DNA of 32,571 bases from an uncultured Microscilla sp. (GCF_947493425.1 NZ_CANLRP010000098.1:1-32571); one strand, 5' to 3'; positions 1 through 8,103 are shown, counted from the stretch's first letter. Numbers and translations: made by a program. The notes: generated by a model from the letters alone, not told the origin.

Positions 1-75
1 TCTCCTCCGAGCTTATTCTACGGTTATTAATGACGCATTGTCCAGGGCTTAAAAGAACCGTGCAGGTGTTAAGTC

Positions 76-152
76 GGGGGAATTAAACCAGCGAGCAAGG
101 AAGTCGAAAGACTTCCCCCTATTAAAACTTTCAAGTCTCCTTCGGAAGACTT
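76..152. other. Hairpins with GNRA and UUCG tetraloops in repeat unit 1
   Basis: GGAAGTC (99-105) pairs with GACTTCC (110-116) around a GAAA loop. AAGTCT..C (133-140) pairs with G..AGACTT (145-152) around TTCG, giving the C(UUCG)G form. GGGGGAA (76-82) can instead pair with TTCCCCC (113-119), which excludes the first hairpin. These loops are typical of stable RNA; that the region is transcribed is inference. Confidence 0.6.
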
Positions 153-163
153 AAAAGAGCGGT

Positions 164-224
164 GTGTCAAGCCTTCCCGCAGGGCGACTTGACACTATTG
201 ATGAATAGAAGTCTTCTGACTTCT
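164..224. other. Two further hairpins in repeat unit 1
   Basis: GTGTCAAG (164-171) pairs with CTTGACAC (188-195) over 8 bp, with a nested CCC/GGG (176-178/182-184). AGAAGTC (207-213) pairs with GACTTCT (218-224) around TTCT. The first hairpin is lost in unit 2, where the left arm reads GTGTACC; the second is kept at the unit 2/3 boundary. Confidence 0.6.
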
Positions 225-527
225 CCTCCGAGCTTATTCTACGGTTATTAATGACGCATTGTCCAGGGCTTAAAAGAACCGTGCAGGTGTTAAGTCGGAG
301 GAATTAAACTAACGAGCAAGGAAGTCGGAAGACTTAAAAGAGCGGTGTACCTCCCGCAGGGCGACTTGACACTATTAATGAATAGAAGTCTTCTGACTTC
401 TCCTCCGAGCTTATTCTGCGATTATTAATAACACATTGTCCAGAGCTTAAAAGAACCGTGCAGGTGTTAAGTCGGGGGAATTAAACCAACGAACAAGGAA
501 GTCGGAAGACTTAAAAGAGCGGTGTGT

Positions 528-717
528 CTTTACCAATTGGTAAATTCCGCTGGGGCGGTCGAAACCCTAAAACAAGTCGTTTTTTGGATCTGTGAGGACA
601 CAAATCAGGGCGAAAAATAGTAGGGTAGAGTAGCCTTTGCTTGATACAGCACCGAGTTTACCCCTAAACAACTACAAGCCCCCTCATCTGTACCAATACA
701 ATGAGGCCAATCTCTGA
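528..717. other. Non-coding stretch with a 16-bp palindrome
   Basis: TTTACCAATTGGTAAA (529-544) is a perfect 16-bp palindrome just after the last repeat unit. It has no T-tract beside it, so it is not an obvious terminator. A weak CCTCAT/ATGAGG stem-loop lies near 683-703, downstream of the first lipoprotein gene, also without a T-run. I see no gene here. Confidence 0.5.
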
Positions 718-2010
718 TTAAAAATCAGCTTCAATCATATAACTTTTACCGTTGTTGCCTACAATATGAAATATGTTGTTAAGCTTAAAAATATTGCTTG
801 CAGTGCTTCCTGCATACTCGGTCAGGCGGGTAGAGGCAAAGGTGACAGGATTAAACACCGAAAAATAATGGGTAGAGTTGTCGTTGGCTTTTTTCGAGAA
901 GTAATAAATTTGGTTATTGGCAGTAAACGTACTCAAGACAGTAGTTTCGGGCAACTTTCCCGATATGTTGGTGGCCAGGGTGAGTGTTTTGGCTACTGGT
1001 TCAAACCGATGGATTGCCTGGGCACTGTTGGCAAAGTTGGTCAATATGATATGTACCTTGTCGCCCGCCATTTGTGCCAAGGCTACTTGATCGTAGTTGT
1101 TGGTAATTGCTGTGTAGGTGTTAGTCACCTTTTGGGTGGCAAGGTCTATTTCCGACACATTCAAGTTTTTGTTTTGGTCATTGCCTGCAATGGTAGATAT
1201 ACTCACCACAAACAATTGATTGTTGGCTACAAACAGCCTTGTACCTTCAGCCTCTATAGTAGCATTGGCAGTGATGGCACCTGTGTCGAGGTTGATGTTA
1301 TAAAAATGCCATTTCGATGCCTCAGGATAACCCACATAATACTGGCCGTTGAGTGTAAATGTGCTGGCAAGCTTGCTATCAAAAAATGCCCCTGCCAACG
1401 CAGATAGTTGATTTTCTTTTTTAATGCTCCACTCACCACTTTGCGGGTCATACTCCCATAAATAGAGCGATTGTGACGACAAGTTGCCTCCAATAAGGTA
1501 ACCCTTGTCATTGGCAGCAAAACCCAGTTGGGTATTATTGCCAAATTGTGCCTGAGAACTATTGATAGGGGTGAAACGCCCCAGGGCATTGGCGGTCAAG
1601 GTGTTAAACTGTACCGTATCTGTTTGAATAGTAGTATCTGGCAGGGTGAGCAGGGCTGTAATGTAGTGAGTGTTGTTGGGCATAAGCCCGGTAGCCCTAA
1701 AGGGCAATACATCGCCTTGGGTAAAACTCTGGGTGCCAAAGTCTGCCAAAAATTCTACCGACAACGAAAGGTCGGGGTTGATACTGTGAACAAACCGAAT
1801 ACTGTAGGGAGTAGATACACCACTTTGGGTAATGTCTAATATAGCGCTGGCCTGGCTAGTAGCATAATAATCTGTTCTGAGGCTAATCTTAGGGTAAGCT
1901 ACAGTAGAGCGAACCACTATTTCTTCTCGTTTTGGGGTACATTGCCATAGCAAAAAGGGCAAAAGTGTAATAAAGAAAAGGCTGGATGATCTTTTCAGTT
2001 TTTTTTTCAT
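718..2010 (-). CDS. Lipoprotein with propeller-like repeats, function unknown
   Basis: This is a 430-residue surface or periplasmic lipoprotein candidate. The N-terminus has a Lys/Arg-rich head, a hydrophobic stretch (about 11-22) and a lipobox-like LLWQC ending at Cys24. Residues of about 35-145 look like a beta-sandwich region with the FN3-like phrase NNTHYITALLTLPD. Residues of about 150-430 carry repeated strands with kelch-like features (GYLIGG, YLWEYDPQSGEWS, FYNINLDTG), as in beta-propellers of Bacteroidota surface lipoproteins. No catalytic motif is visible. It lies about 490 bp downstream of the FN3 lipoprotein gene on the same strand, too far for a tight operon. A carbohydrate- or protein-binding role is only a guess. 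The start is chosen because it gives a complete lipoprotein signal. Confidence 0.85.
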   Translation of the reverse strand: MKKKLKRSSSLFFITLLPFLLWQCTPKREEIVVRSTVAYPKISLRTDYYATSQASAILDITQSGVSTPYSIRFVHSINPDLSLSVEFLADFGTQSFTQGDVLPFRATGLMPNNTHYITALLTLPDTTIQTDTVQFNTLTANALGRFTPINSSQAQFGNNTQLGFAANDKGYLIGGNLSSQSLYLWEYDPQSGEWSIKKENQLSALAGAFFDSKLASTFTLNGQYYVGYPEASKWHFYNINLDTGAITANATIEAEGTRLFVANNQLFVVSISTIAGNDQNKNLNVSEIDLATQKVTNTYTAITNNYDQVALAQMAGDKVHIILTNFANSAQAIHRFEPVAKTLTLATNISGKLPETTVLSTFTANNQIYYFSKKANDNSTHYFSVFNPVTFASTRLTEYAGSTASNIFKLNNIFHIVGNNGKSYMIEADF

Positions 2011-2504
2011 ATTGTCGTGAAGTTATACTACTTAACCCTCTTGCTTAAGTGGGTGGTTTTGAGTGCAAAAGTAAAAGAGCTCAAGATAAGTTCTTAATCT
2101 TTTAAGATTATAAAAGTACAAGTGTATGAGGCATCGGGTAAAATGCTTGTTTTATTGAGTACAAATTGCGCCGCATACTGCGTGCTTGCCCTCAATTGGC
2201 TAAGCCATAAAGCCTTGCATACCTTGTAATCATCTGCAAAAATAAAGTATATCAGAAAAACTAAAGTGTGTAGGCACTATATTGTTTGAACAAACCCATA
2301 AAAACTAAAAGACTCACCCTGATTTTGACTTGTCGTCCAAAATTAGGGTGAGCACAATATATGTATGATGAGCCACTAACCAATAAACACATAACCCCAC
2401 TGAAAATAAGCATATTATAAATCAACATACAAGTATGTATTGCTCTCTACAGTATTTTTATTTTCGCTGCATACAACTGCCACTTTTTGTGCCAGTATTG
2501 GTCT
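2011..2504. other. Intergenic region, no gene seen
   Basis: This 494-bp AT-rich stretch lies between two minus-strand lipoprotein genes. It contains the long hairpin at 2313-2352 (listed separately) and a small palindrome, TAATCTT..AAGATTA, at 2095-2110 about 90 bp upstream of the downstream gene. No reading frame of useful length or RNA gene is visible. Confidence 0.6.
2313..2352 (-). terminator. Probable terminator of the FN3 lipoprotein gene
   Basis: CTCACCCTGATTTTG (2313-2327) and CAAAATTAGGGTGAG (2338-2352) form a 15-bp stem with one mismatch and a 10-nt loop. On the minus strand it is followed by TCTTTTAGTTTTTA, a broken T-tract. It lies 153 bp downstream of the stop of the 2505-4157 gene. 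The broken T-run lowers confidence. Confidence 0.5.
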
Positions 2505-4157
2505 TTAAAAACTACATCCTGTAAAAGTAAAAGTGACCGTGAAAAAGAACCTTTGACCAATCACTACATCTTTGTTGTTGTAATTATATTGAAAGCCTTC
2601 ATCTGAAAAAGCCACCGTTTCTACATTGCGAATACTGTTGATTGGCAGAAATCCTCGCCACTCATAATCAAACATTCTGATGTCTTGAATGGGAAGTGGT
2701 TGGGTCCATTGATCACGAAAGTGGGCAATAAAAAAGCATAAATCTTCTTGGCCAAACAAGGCATAAGGGCTCAGTTTATCTTCATAAGTATACTTTCTGA
2801 GCACAGTACCCAACTGGTTTTTTACTTCAGTTACGTTTCCTCTGGCATCATAAGTATAGAAGAATTCTATCCTGAGAGTTGTGGCGGTGATGTCTGAATA
2901 AAGCGCCCAACTTGTGCGCTGTCCCTGGGCGTTATAAGCAAACTTCCAAACCTCTATAAAATTATCGTCTTTGTTAGTAATTTGTATGGTAGTGAGCAAG
3001 TTGGCACTGTAAGTATAGGTATAGCGATACTTGATAACATTATCCAAAGTATATACCACCTCCTTGATGGTATTGTCGCCATTATAGTTTACTTTATAAA
3101 AAGAATTGGTGCGCTTGTGGTAACTAATGGTTTCGAGCCTGTTTTTCGTATCATACGTAAAAGTTTGGTCAAACGCTTTGGGTAAAGTGTTGGTCACAAA
3201 CTCTATTTTCCCCAACTTACAGCTGTTACTAATACAGGGCTTTACCTCTACAGTAGAAGAATATCCAGAAACCTGATCCAGCCTTTTGGCACGTATACGG
3301 TAGTAATAAGTTTGCCTGAAATCAAGGGTAGTTACTTCATGTGATGTACCTGGCACTTCTTTGTCTTTATAACCTGGCAAAAACTCCTTAAACTCAGGGT
3401 CAGAAGCCACATCCAGCAAAAACAAGTTTACTTCAGGTCCCTCGTTTTTTTGCCAGTTGGCGGTAAAGAAAAAAGCCCGTTGATTGCTGGGTGCTTGAGG
3501 TATAGGTGCAGGCAAAGCATTGGTGGTCACAGACTGAATGTTTGAGTACTCAGACGATGATTGTTGTTGCTCTGCTTTTATACGATAAAAGTATGTTTGG
3601 TCAATCAATAAACCTTCTACCAGTGCGCTTGTGCCAGTGAGTTTGCTCATTGTTTTGACAATGTTGGTAAAGCTGTCATCAGTAGCTACTTCTAAGGTGT
3701 AGCTTAGAGCGAAAGGCATTTCTTTCCAATTGGCTCTAAAACTCAAGGGTTGAATATCGGTAGCCTCATAAGCCACAGGTTTGTCCAGACCAGTAGTAGT
3801 TACCTTAATTACATTAGAGCTTCGAGATGTTTGGTTAGAGATTTGAGCCCGTACCCGGTAATAGTAAGTAGAAGATGATTCGAGTGAGGTAACCACAATA
3901 GATGTTCCATCATCAACTGTTCTGTCTTTATAATTGGGCACAAACTCAGTAAAGTTTTCATCCAAAGCTACATCTATTTCGTAGCTGTTAGCGCCTGTTA
4001 CTTTTTGCCAATTAGCGTTAAACCCTGCGGCATTAATTGATGTAGCATCTAGTGCTTTGGGTAATGGTAGTAAAAATTCTTTCTCGAATAACCTGCAACT
4101 ATGCAAGATACAAGATAGACAAAGTAGTAGTAGAAATAGTTGTTTAAATTTTAGCAT
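2505..4157 (-). CDS. Lipoprotein with three FN3-like domains and an RHS/YD-like tail
   Basis: This 550-residue protein has a signal sequence with the lipobox ILHSC, lipidated Cys21. Three fibronectin type III-like repeats follow at roughly 33-121, 127-211 and 217-306. Each has an (A/T)NW motif near its start and a (T)YYYR(V/I)RA or TYFYRIKA strand near its end. The first and third share the phrase DE/DPEF-x-EF. Residues of about 325-465 change character to repeated YD-like strands (FTYDTKNRLETISY, YTYSANLLTTI, FYTYDARGNVTEV), as in RHS/YD repeats and similar Bacteroidota lipoproteins. The C-terminus contributes further strands. It is probably an outer-membrane, surface-exposed binding or scaffold protein; the ligand is unknown. 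A TGCTATATA motif sits 11 bp before the start codon. Confidence 0.87.
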   Translation of the reverse strand: MLKFKQLFLLLLCLSCILHSCRLFEKEFLLPLPKALDATSINAAGFNANWQKVTGANSYEIDVALDENFTEFVPNYKDRTVDDGTSIVVTSLESSSTYYYRVRAQISNQTSRSSNVIKVTTTGLDKPVAYEATDIQPLSFRANWKEMPFALSYTLEVATDDSFTNIVKTMSKLTGTSALVEGLLIDQTYFYRIKAEQQQSSSEYSNIQSVTTNALPAPIPQAPSNQRAFFFTANWQKNEGPEVNLFLLDVASDPEFKEFLPGYKDKEVPGTSHEVTTLDFRQTYYYRIRAKRLDQVSGYSSTVEVKPCISNSCKLGKIEFVTNTLPKAFDQTFTYDTKNRLETISYHKRTNSFYKVNYNGDNTIKEVVYTLDNVIKYRYTYTYSANLLTTIQITNKDDNFIEVWKFAYNAQGQRTSWALYSDITATTLRIEFFYTYDARGNVTEVKNQLGTVLRKYTYEDKLSPYALFGQEDLCFFIAHFRDQWTQPLPIQDIRMFDYEWRGFLPINSIRNVETVAFSDEGFQYNYNNKDVVIGQRFFFTVTFTFTGCSF

Positions 4158-4914
4158 AATTACCTATTATATAGCAGTGTATGTAGCAGACCAGTTTGTA
4201 CACTTGAATTAATAGTTCAGGCCTTTTAAGAAACGAGTTCTTTTACCTACATCGTATTTTCTAATGCATACTATTTTTTTTAAGAAAAAACGAGATTGGT
4301 TTCTAGTACCCCACTATGGCTATGCTCAATTTTTGAAGATCGTCAAAAAGCAAAACCTAGCCAATTTTCCACTTTACTTACTTAAGAAGCTAGGGTACTG
4401 GTAGAATGTATTGGAAGTGTATGGCTTGTTATTAGAAAAATATCAAAAAGCTTGATTGATGGGGTAAAACTAAATAAAGTACCTGGATGTAGTATTGAAA
4501 CTTTATGATGCAATTATACTAAAAATGCTCGTAAAATACTTGCTTAATGTAATTAATTCGGTGATTTTTCATAAAAAAAGAGGTGCATGTCTTTCACTCT
4601 TTGCTTTGATAATTCCAGTAAAAATACAACTGAATGTAACAGCAATAGTCTACAACACCAACAGGTACAAGTCCTTAGATATCGATGCTTCAAGCTAAAT
4701 ACTGTTCCAAAGGCAACTCTATTAGGGAAGCCCACAGGATAGTACATTTTTGTTTTCTTAGATGTATTAACAAGCTTGTAAGCCACTTCATAACTGTTGA
4801 CTTACGCACCTGAATAAAAGCATCAGCAAACAGAAATACCATCGTTTTCGAAAAAAAGCCCTACAGTAACCTTACTATAGAGCATTGACATATATTATAT
4901 TTTTTGTATTTGTT
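4158..4914. other. 757-bp stretch without a convincing gene
   Basis: Short open frames exist on both strands (for example 4495-4698 plus and 4553-4786 minus). They overlap each other, have unlikely amino-acid composition, and match no family I know. No terminator-like hairpin stands out for the TPR gene that ends at 4915. The stretch may be gene remnants or simply a long AT-rich spacer. Confidence 0.5.
4168..4176 (-). promoter_or_regulatory. TGCTATATA motif before the FN3 lipoprotein gene
   Basis: On the minus strand this reads TGCTATATA, followed by ATAGG, 11 bp before the ATG at 4157. The same 9-mer occurs upstream of the LytTR regulator (twice) and at 27240-27248, always on the minus strand. 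It resembles an extended -10 element (TGnTATAAT). A promoter role is inference. Confidence 0.35.
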
Positions 4915-5664
4915 TTAACTTCGGTTAATAATTTGGTTGAGCACAAACCTACTCATAGCGTCATTTGCCAGCGTTACATTACTATTCAAAATCAAATTAC
5001 CCAAAATACCAATGGCTTCTTTAGTCTTGCCCTCTTTATCAAGTACCAATGCTTTGTTAATCAGTAAATTACCCTCTGTTTCTGCATCTGGATTTTGGGC
5101 CAGGCCAGTAGCTATTGCCTTCATTCTTTGGGTGCTGTCATCGTGCAGGATAGCAAGCTCTTTCCAGGCAGGGGCAAAGTCGGGGCATTTTTGAACTATA
5201 GAAGAAGCGATCTCTAGCTTTTCCTGTTCGTTGTCTGTCCATTCTATTTTAAGGTAAGCAAGGTACAAGCCAGGTGGAAACCGTCCATCAAGTTCACCTT
5301 CCAGGGCATAAATAGCTGTTTTGGCAGTAAAAAAACCACGAGGCTCCAGTTCATCAGTCAGTCGGTAATATTGAAGTGCTTGTTCGTAGTTTTTTTGCAG
5401 CAAATAAGTAAAAGCAAGGTCATACACTGGGTAAGGCCAATGGTCTGCCATTAGGCAAGTCTTTTTCAAAAGTTCAATTGCTTTGTCATAGTTTCCGTAT
5501 TGTTGTCCTTCTTGTCGGGCTTTTTGATGAAGCTCAATGGCCTCAAAAGGAATTTGTTCTCGCCCTATCAACGCAAAGTCAACGTGTCCTTTGGTTACGT
5601 AAGCCAAGTCTTCGCGTGTAATACGATTTCCTTGTTCGTCCTCAAAAATAACATCATTACTCAT
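4915..5664 (-). CDS. TPR-repeat protein
   Basis: A cytoplasmic protein of 249 residues from the chosen start, with no signal peptide. Helical tetratricopeptide-like repeats are visible at about 57-75 (NYDKAIELLKKTC), 79-108 (PVYDLAFTYLLQKNYEQALQYYRLTDELEP) and less clearly at 199-226 (LINKALVLDKEGKTKEAIGIL). The first 30 residues (FEDEQGNRITREDLAYVTKGHVDF) look like a conserved N-terminal piece of a knr4/SMI1-neighbour type, but I cannot assign them. I chose the ATG at 5664 because MSNDVIFEDEQG begins the hydrophilic protein. In-frame ATGs at 5712 and 5730 would add 16 or 22 residues that look less natural. The role is probably protein-protein interaction. It is divergent from the hydrolase gene at 6030. 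Confidence 0.8.
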   Translation of the reverse strand: MSNDVIFEDEQGNRITREDLAYVTKGHVDFALIGREQIPFEAIELHQKARQEGQQYGNYDKAIELLKKTCLMADHWPYPVYDLAFTYLLQKNYEQALQYYRLTDELEPRGFFTAKTAIYALEGELDGRFPPGLYLAYLKIEWTDNEQEKLEIASSIVQKCPDFAPAWKELAILHDDSTQRMKAIATGLAQNPDAETEGNLLINKALVLDKEGKTKEAIGILGNLILNSNVTLANDAMSRFVLNQIINRS

Positions 5665-6029
5665 AGTAGTTTGATTGATTAAAGTGTGATCGTCCAAACT
5701 AATAATACGCATTATTAAGACAATAAACAATTAGCAAAGAAGGAATTAATCCTGTGAACTCATCCCAACTTTTTATTTTTATAAAACTTGTTAAGTCCTA
5801 ATGCTAAAATGAGATTTAATAACAAGCTTCTTTTATTAAATCTCATCTCTAGCTCAAGACTCGTCGAAACTCTAGCACCCCCTAAGGAAAAAGTTGAAAT
5901 TCGCTCAAAATATTACTTTTAGAATAAAATTTGTTATTATTCGTTTATAATTGCAGAGTTAATGGTAATCAGCACAAACAACCAAATAAACATATTTGTT
6001 AGAGTTGTATTAAATCAAACATCAATTAT
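5665..6029. other. Divergent intergenic region
   Basis: This 365-bp AT-rich spacer separates two genes transcribed away from each other, so it must hold both promoters. A 14-bp perfect inverted repeat lies at 5809-5846 (listed separately). CATATTTG at about 5990-5997, about 33 bp before the hydrolase ATG, is one base off the Bacteroidota -7 consensus TAnnTTTG. Confidence 0.45.
5809..5846. promoter_or_regulatory. 14-bp perfect inverted repeat between divergent genes
   Basis: ATGAGATTTAATAA (5809-5822) and TTATTAAATCTCAT (5833-5846) are exact reverse complements with a 10-nt spacer. Because both flanking genes point away, a terminator role is unlikely. An operator, or a structured 5' leader of the TPR gene, is more plausible. 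Confidence 0.5.
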
Positions 6030-6833
6030 ATGTCAGACGAAGAATATCACATATTTACCGGAAAAGAAGAAGTCAAACGTCCCTCTAAATTATTATTATT
6101 AACAGAGCTGGGTCGGGCAAGCTTTGGACTGGGGGCTTATTTTATGTCGTTTCCCTGGCTACAATTCATGCCCAAAGGCGATGAACATCCGGTGTTGGTG
6201 CTTCCTGGCTTTATGACTACAGACACCACTACTGCCCCTTTACGCTTTTATCTCAAAAGCCGTAACTACACTCCTTACCGCTGGAGAATGGGGCGCAACC
6301 TTGCTAATTTTCACGAAATAGAAGAAAAAGTATACGATCGCTTGTTAGAACTCAAAGATATTCATGGTCGCAAGGTAAGTATTGTGGGATGGAGCCTGGG
6401 CGGAGTATATGCCCGCGAAATAGCCCGCCGTCACCCAGACGCTGTACGCCAGGTAATCACGCTTGGCTCTCCGTTTGGCGGAATCACCGGAGAAAACAAC
6501 ATCGAGTGGATCTATGAAATGGTCACAGGACGCAAGGTGTCTGAAGTAGATCACATACCTGAAGAGGTTGTATGTAATATCCCCAAAGCTCCTCCTGTAC
6601 CTACCACAGCCATTTATACAAAAGGGGATGGAGTAGTGGCCTGGCAGCATTGTATGGAGAAAAAAGAAGGACCAATTACCGAAAATGTACAGGTAACTGG
6701 TAGTCATATTGGTTTGGGACACAACCCTGCCGTGCTTGCCTGTATTGCCGAGCGGCTCAATCAACGCGAAGGTGAATGGATTCCTTTTAAGCATACTACA
6801 ATGGGTAAGTTGTTTTATTCACATTATTTTTAA
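6030..6833 (+). CDS. Alpha/beta-hydrolase (lipase/esterase-like)
   Basis: This 267-residue alpha/beta-hydrolase-fold protein shows the nucleophile elbow G-W-S-L-G at 120-124 (Ser122), an acid in YTKGDGVV (Asp200) and a histidine in GSHIGLGHNP (His226 or His231). These give the expected Ser-Asp-His order. HPVLVLPGF (53-61) supplies the oxyanion-hole strand, as in lipases and PGAP1/LipA-like esterases. A weakly hydrophobic stretch at about 31-46 (SFGLGAYFMSFPWLQF) might be peripheral membrane contact; there is no cleavable signal peptide. The substrate is unknown and probably an acyl ester. It is a stand-alone gene, divergent from the TPR gene and convergent with the Lnb-like gene across a shared terminator. 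Confidence 0.9.
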   Translation: MSDEEYHIFTGKEEVKRPSKLLLLTELGRASFGLGAYFMSFPWLQFMPKGDEHPVLVLPGFMTTDTTTAPLRFYLKSRNYTPYRWRMGRNLANFHEIEEKVYDRLLELKDIHGRKVSIVGWSLGGVYAREIARRHPDAVRQVITLGSPFGGITGENNIEWIYEMVTGRKVSEVDHIPEEVVCNIPKAPPVPTTAIYTKGDGVVAWQHCMEKKEGPITENVQVTGSHIGLGHNPAVLACIAERLNQREGEWIPFKHTTMGKLFYSHYF

Positions 6834-6853
6834 ACAAGCAACAAGCCTCAAGC

Positions 6854-6894
6854 AAAAAGCGACAAGTGTCTATAGTGATACTTATCGCTTTTTT
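6854..6894. terminator. Bidirectional terminator between convergent genes
   Basis: AAAAAGCGACAAGTGTC (6854-6870) pairs with GATACTTATCGCTTTTT (about 6877-6893), with two mismatches or wobbles and a 6-nt loop. It is flanked by A- and T-runs on both sides. It can end the hydrolase transcript (plus) and the Lnb-like transcript (minus). Confidence 0.8.
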
Positions 6895-6945
6895 ACTTTA
6901 GTACTAATCCTATTGAACAACCACCACTACCTTGTTTCTACTTAC

Positions 6946-8103
6946 CTAACGAGGCTTTTTGTTCAAAAATAAATGGTCAATTGACCGCACAATCATCAAT
7001 AAGAAAATGGGAATGAGTGAGTAGTGAAATTGTTGTGGAAAAAATGACCAGGAAGCAAGCAACAATGAAGTCATAATGAGCATCATACCAAAAGTAAACT
7101 TGATCCGACGGTTGCGCCACACGGCAAAAGCCAGGTAAAAATATAAAGGGTTTGCCCACAAAGCATTAAGATTACGTTGAGTAGCGTCATGATCGGTAGC
7201 AAACCACATGAGCAATACAAAAATGCCTATAAAACCCGTAATTAGTAAAAAGAAACCGTCTAATACACGCTTTAATCGGTTACTCTTAATGAAGAAGGTA
7301 GACGCCAGTGCTATACCAAACAATGCCCAAAATATGTACAAGGGTTGATTAAAACCCGGATCTGGGCGGTCTATGGTATGAATGCCTTTTACCAAATAAG
7401 TGGGTTTACCCAATAAAGGTTCTCCATTAGGTTTTTTCCATTCGCTCATATTATAATATAAATAATAAGGCAAAAACATCTGGCTCAACACATCGGTTTT
7501 TTTGTCGGCAGGTAACCCCAAAATCAAGTCAATGCCTAAATCGAGCCAGGGCTGATCGGCAATGTATACATCCAACATATCACGAAAAGTGCTGTCTTTT
7601 TTGGGTGTGGGATAAGTAGGGTTAAATTCACGCTTGAGGATGTCTCGGATTTGAGTAGCACAATTATTATAGAAAAAATCGTACATGTAATACCGTTTAT
7701 TCTCGTCGTTGTAGTTGTCTTTGAGTATTTCCAAAAAACGGGTTTTCTCGGCAGGACTCAAATTCAATTGCTGCTCTATTACTTCACGTTTGCCTTTTCT
7801 ATATTCATATAAAAACTTGTCGGTAGGATAATACAACACCATATACTTAAGCATGCCTCTGGCAAATTTCACATAAAAATTGGGGGTATTAAAGTTAAAA
7901 ATACCATAGTTATACACCCAGTCTATGCCTTTGACTGGATCGACCACCCGGATAGAAGTATGCCCAAAAGAAGCATACAGTGCCTCACCAGGAGCGCAAG
8001 TCAATATACTTACTTTGGTTTGAGGTGAAAAGGTAACATTTTGACTTTGGGTGCTCAAACTAATTACCCCCAGCATCAACAAAAAAACAAGGTTCTTTAA
8101 CAC
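6946..8103 (-). CDS. Lnb-like (DUF4105) membrane protein
   Basis: A 385-residue protein with a signal peptide or N-terminal anchor (1-21), then a periplasmic domain of the DUF4105 / Lnb N-terminal family. The visible hallmarks are ILTCAPGEALYASFGHTSIR (33-52) with His48, YNYGIFNF (65-72), and YDFFYNNCATQIRDIL (141-156) with Cys148. His48 and Cys148 are candidates for the Cys-His active pair. Five hydrophobic segments follow from about residue 250 to the end. Lnb proteins of Gram-positive bacteria transfer an acyl chain onto lipoproteins, and Bacteroidota homologues are annotated after them. That this one is a lipoprotein acyltransferase is inference. Several lipoproteins are encoded nearby, but they are not in one operon with it. 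Confidence 0.88.
   Translation of the reverse strand: MLKNLVFLLMLGVISLSTQSQNVTFSPQTKVSILTCAPGEALYASFGHTSIRVVDPVKGIDWVYNYGIFNFNTPNFYVKFARGMLKYMVLYYPTDKFLYEYRKGKREVIEQQLNLSPAEKTRFLEILKDNYNDENKRYYMYDFFYNNCATQIRDILKREFNPTYPTPKKDSTFRDMLDVYIADQPWLDLGIDLILGLPADKKTDVLSQMFLPYYLYYNMSEWKKPNGEPLLGKPTYLVKGIHTIDRPDPGFNQPLYIFWALFGIALASTFFIKSNRLKRVLDGFFLLITGFIGIFVLLMWFATDHDATQRNLNALWANPLYFYLAFAVWRNRRIKFTFGMMLIMTSLLLASWSFFPQQFHYSLIPIFLLMIVRSIDHLFLNKKPR

Larger units (their letters stand above)
1..527. repeat. Tandem hairpin-rich repeat, three units
   Basis: Three direct copies of one unit begin at 1, 222 and 399, each opening with TCTCCTCCGAGCTTATTCT. Unit 1 is 221 bp, unit 2 is 177 bp and unit 3 is cut off near 527. 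Units 2 and 3 lack about 37 bp that unit 1 has after AAGGAAGTC, and unit 2 has a further small loss in the GTGTCAAG arm. The array probably continues left of the window. The units hold no credible reading frame. Each is dense in short inverted repeats built on GAAGTC/GACTTC. The spacers are part of the repeat, so this is not a CRISPR array. I do not recognise the family. Confidence 0.9.

Noticed and set aside
51..80. Group II intron domain V-like piece (GAACCGTGC, as at the right end)
   Set aside because: Only nine bases agree with 32539-32547. The partner strand needed for domain V (ACGGCT with a GNRA loop in between) is absent within reach.
1..527. Possible CRISPR array
   Set aside because: Units are 130-221 bp, repeat as a whole including their 'spacers', and no short regular repeat alternates with unique sequence.
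766..1407. 213-residue plus-strand open frame
   Set aside because: It is antisense to the lipoprotein gene 718-2010, with no signal, domain or sensible composition.
4495..4786. Two overlapping open frames, plus (4495-4698) and minus (4553-4786)
   Set aside because: They oppose each other, have Cys/Leu-run or low-complexity composition and no recognisable family, and show no start or terminator context.
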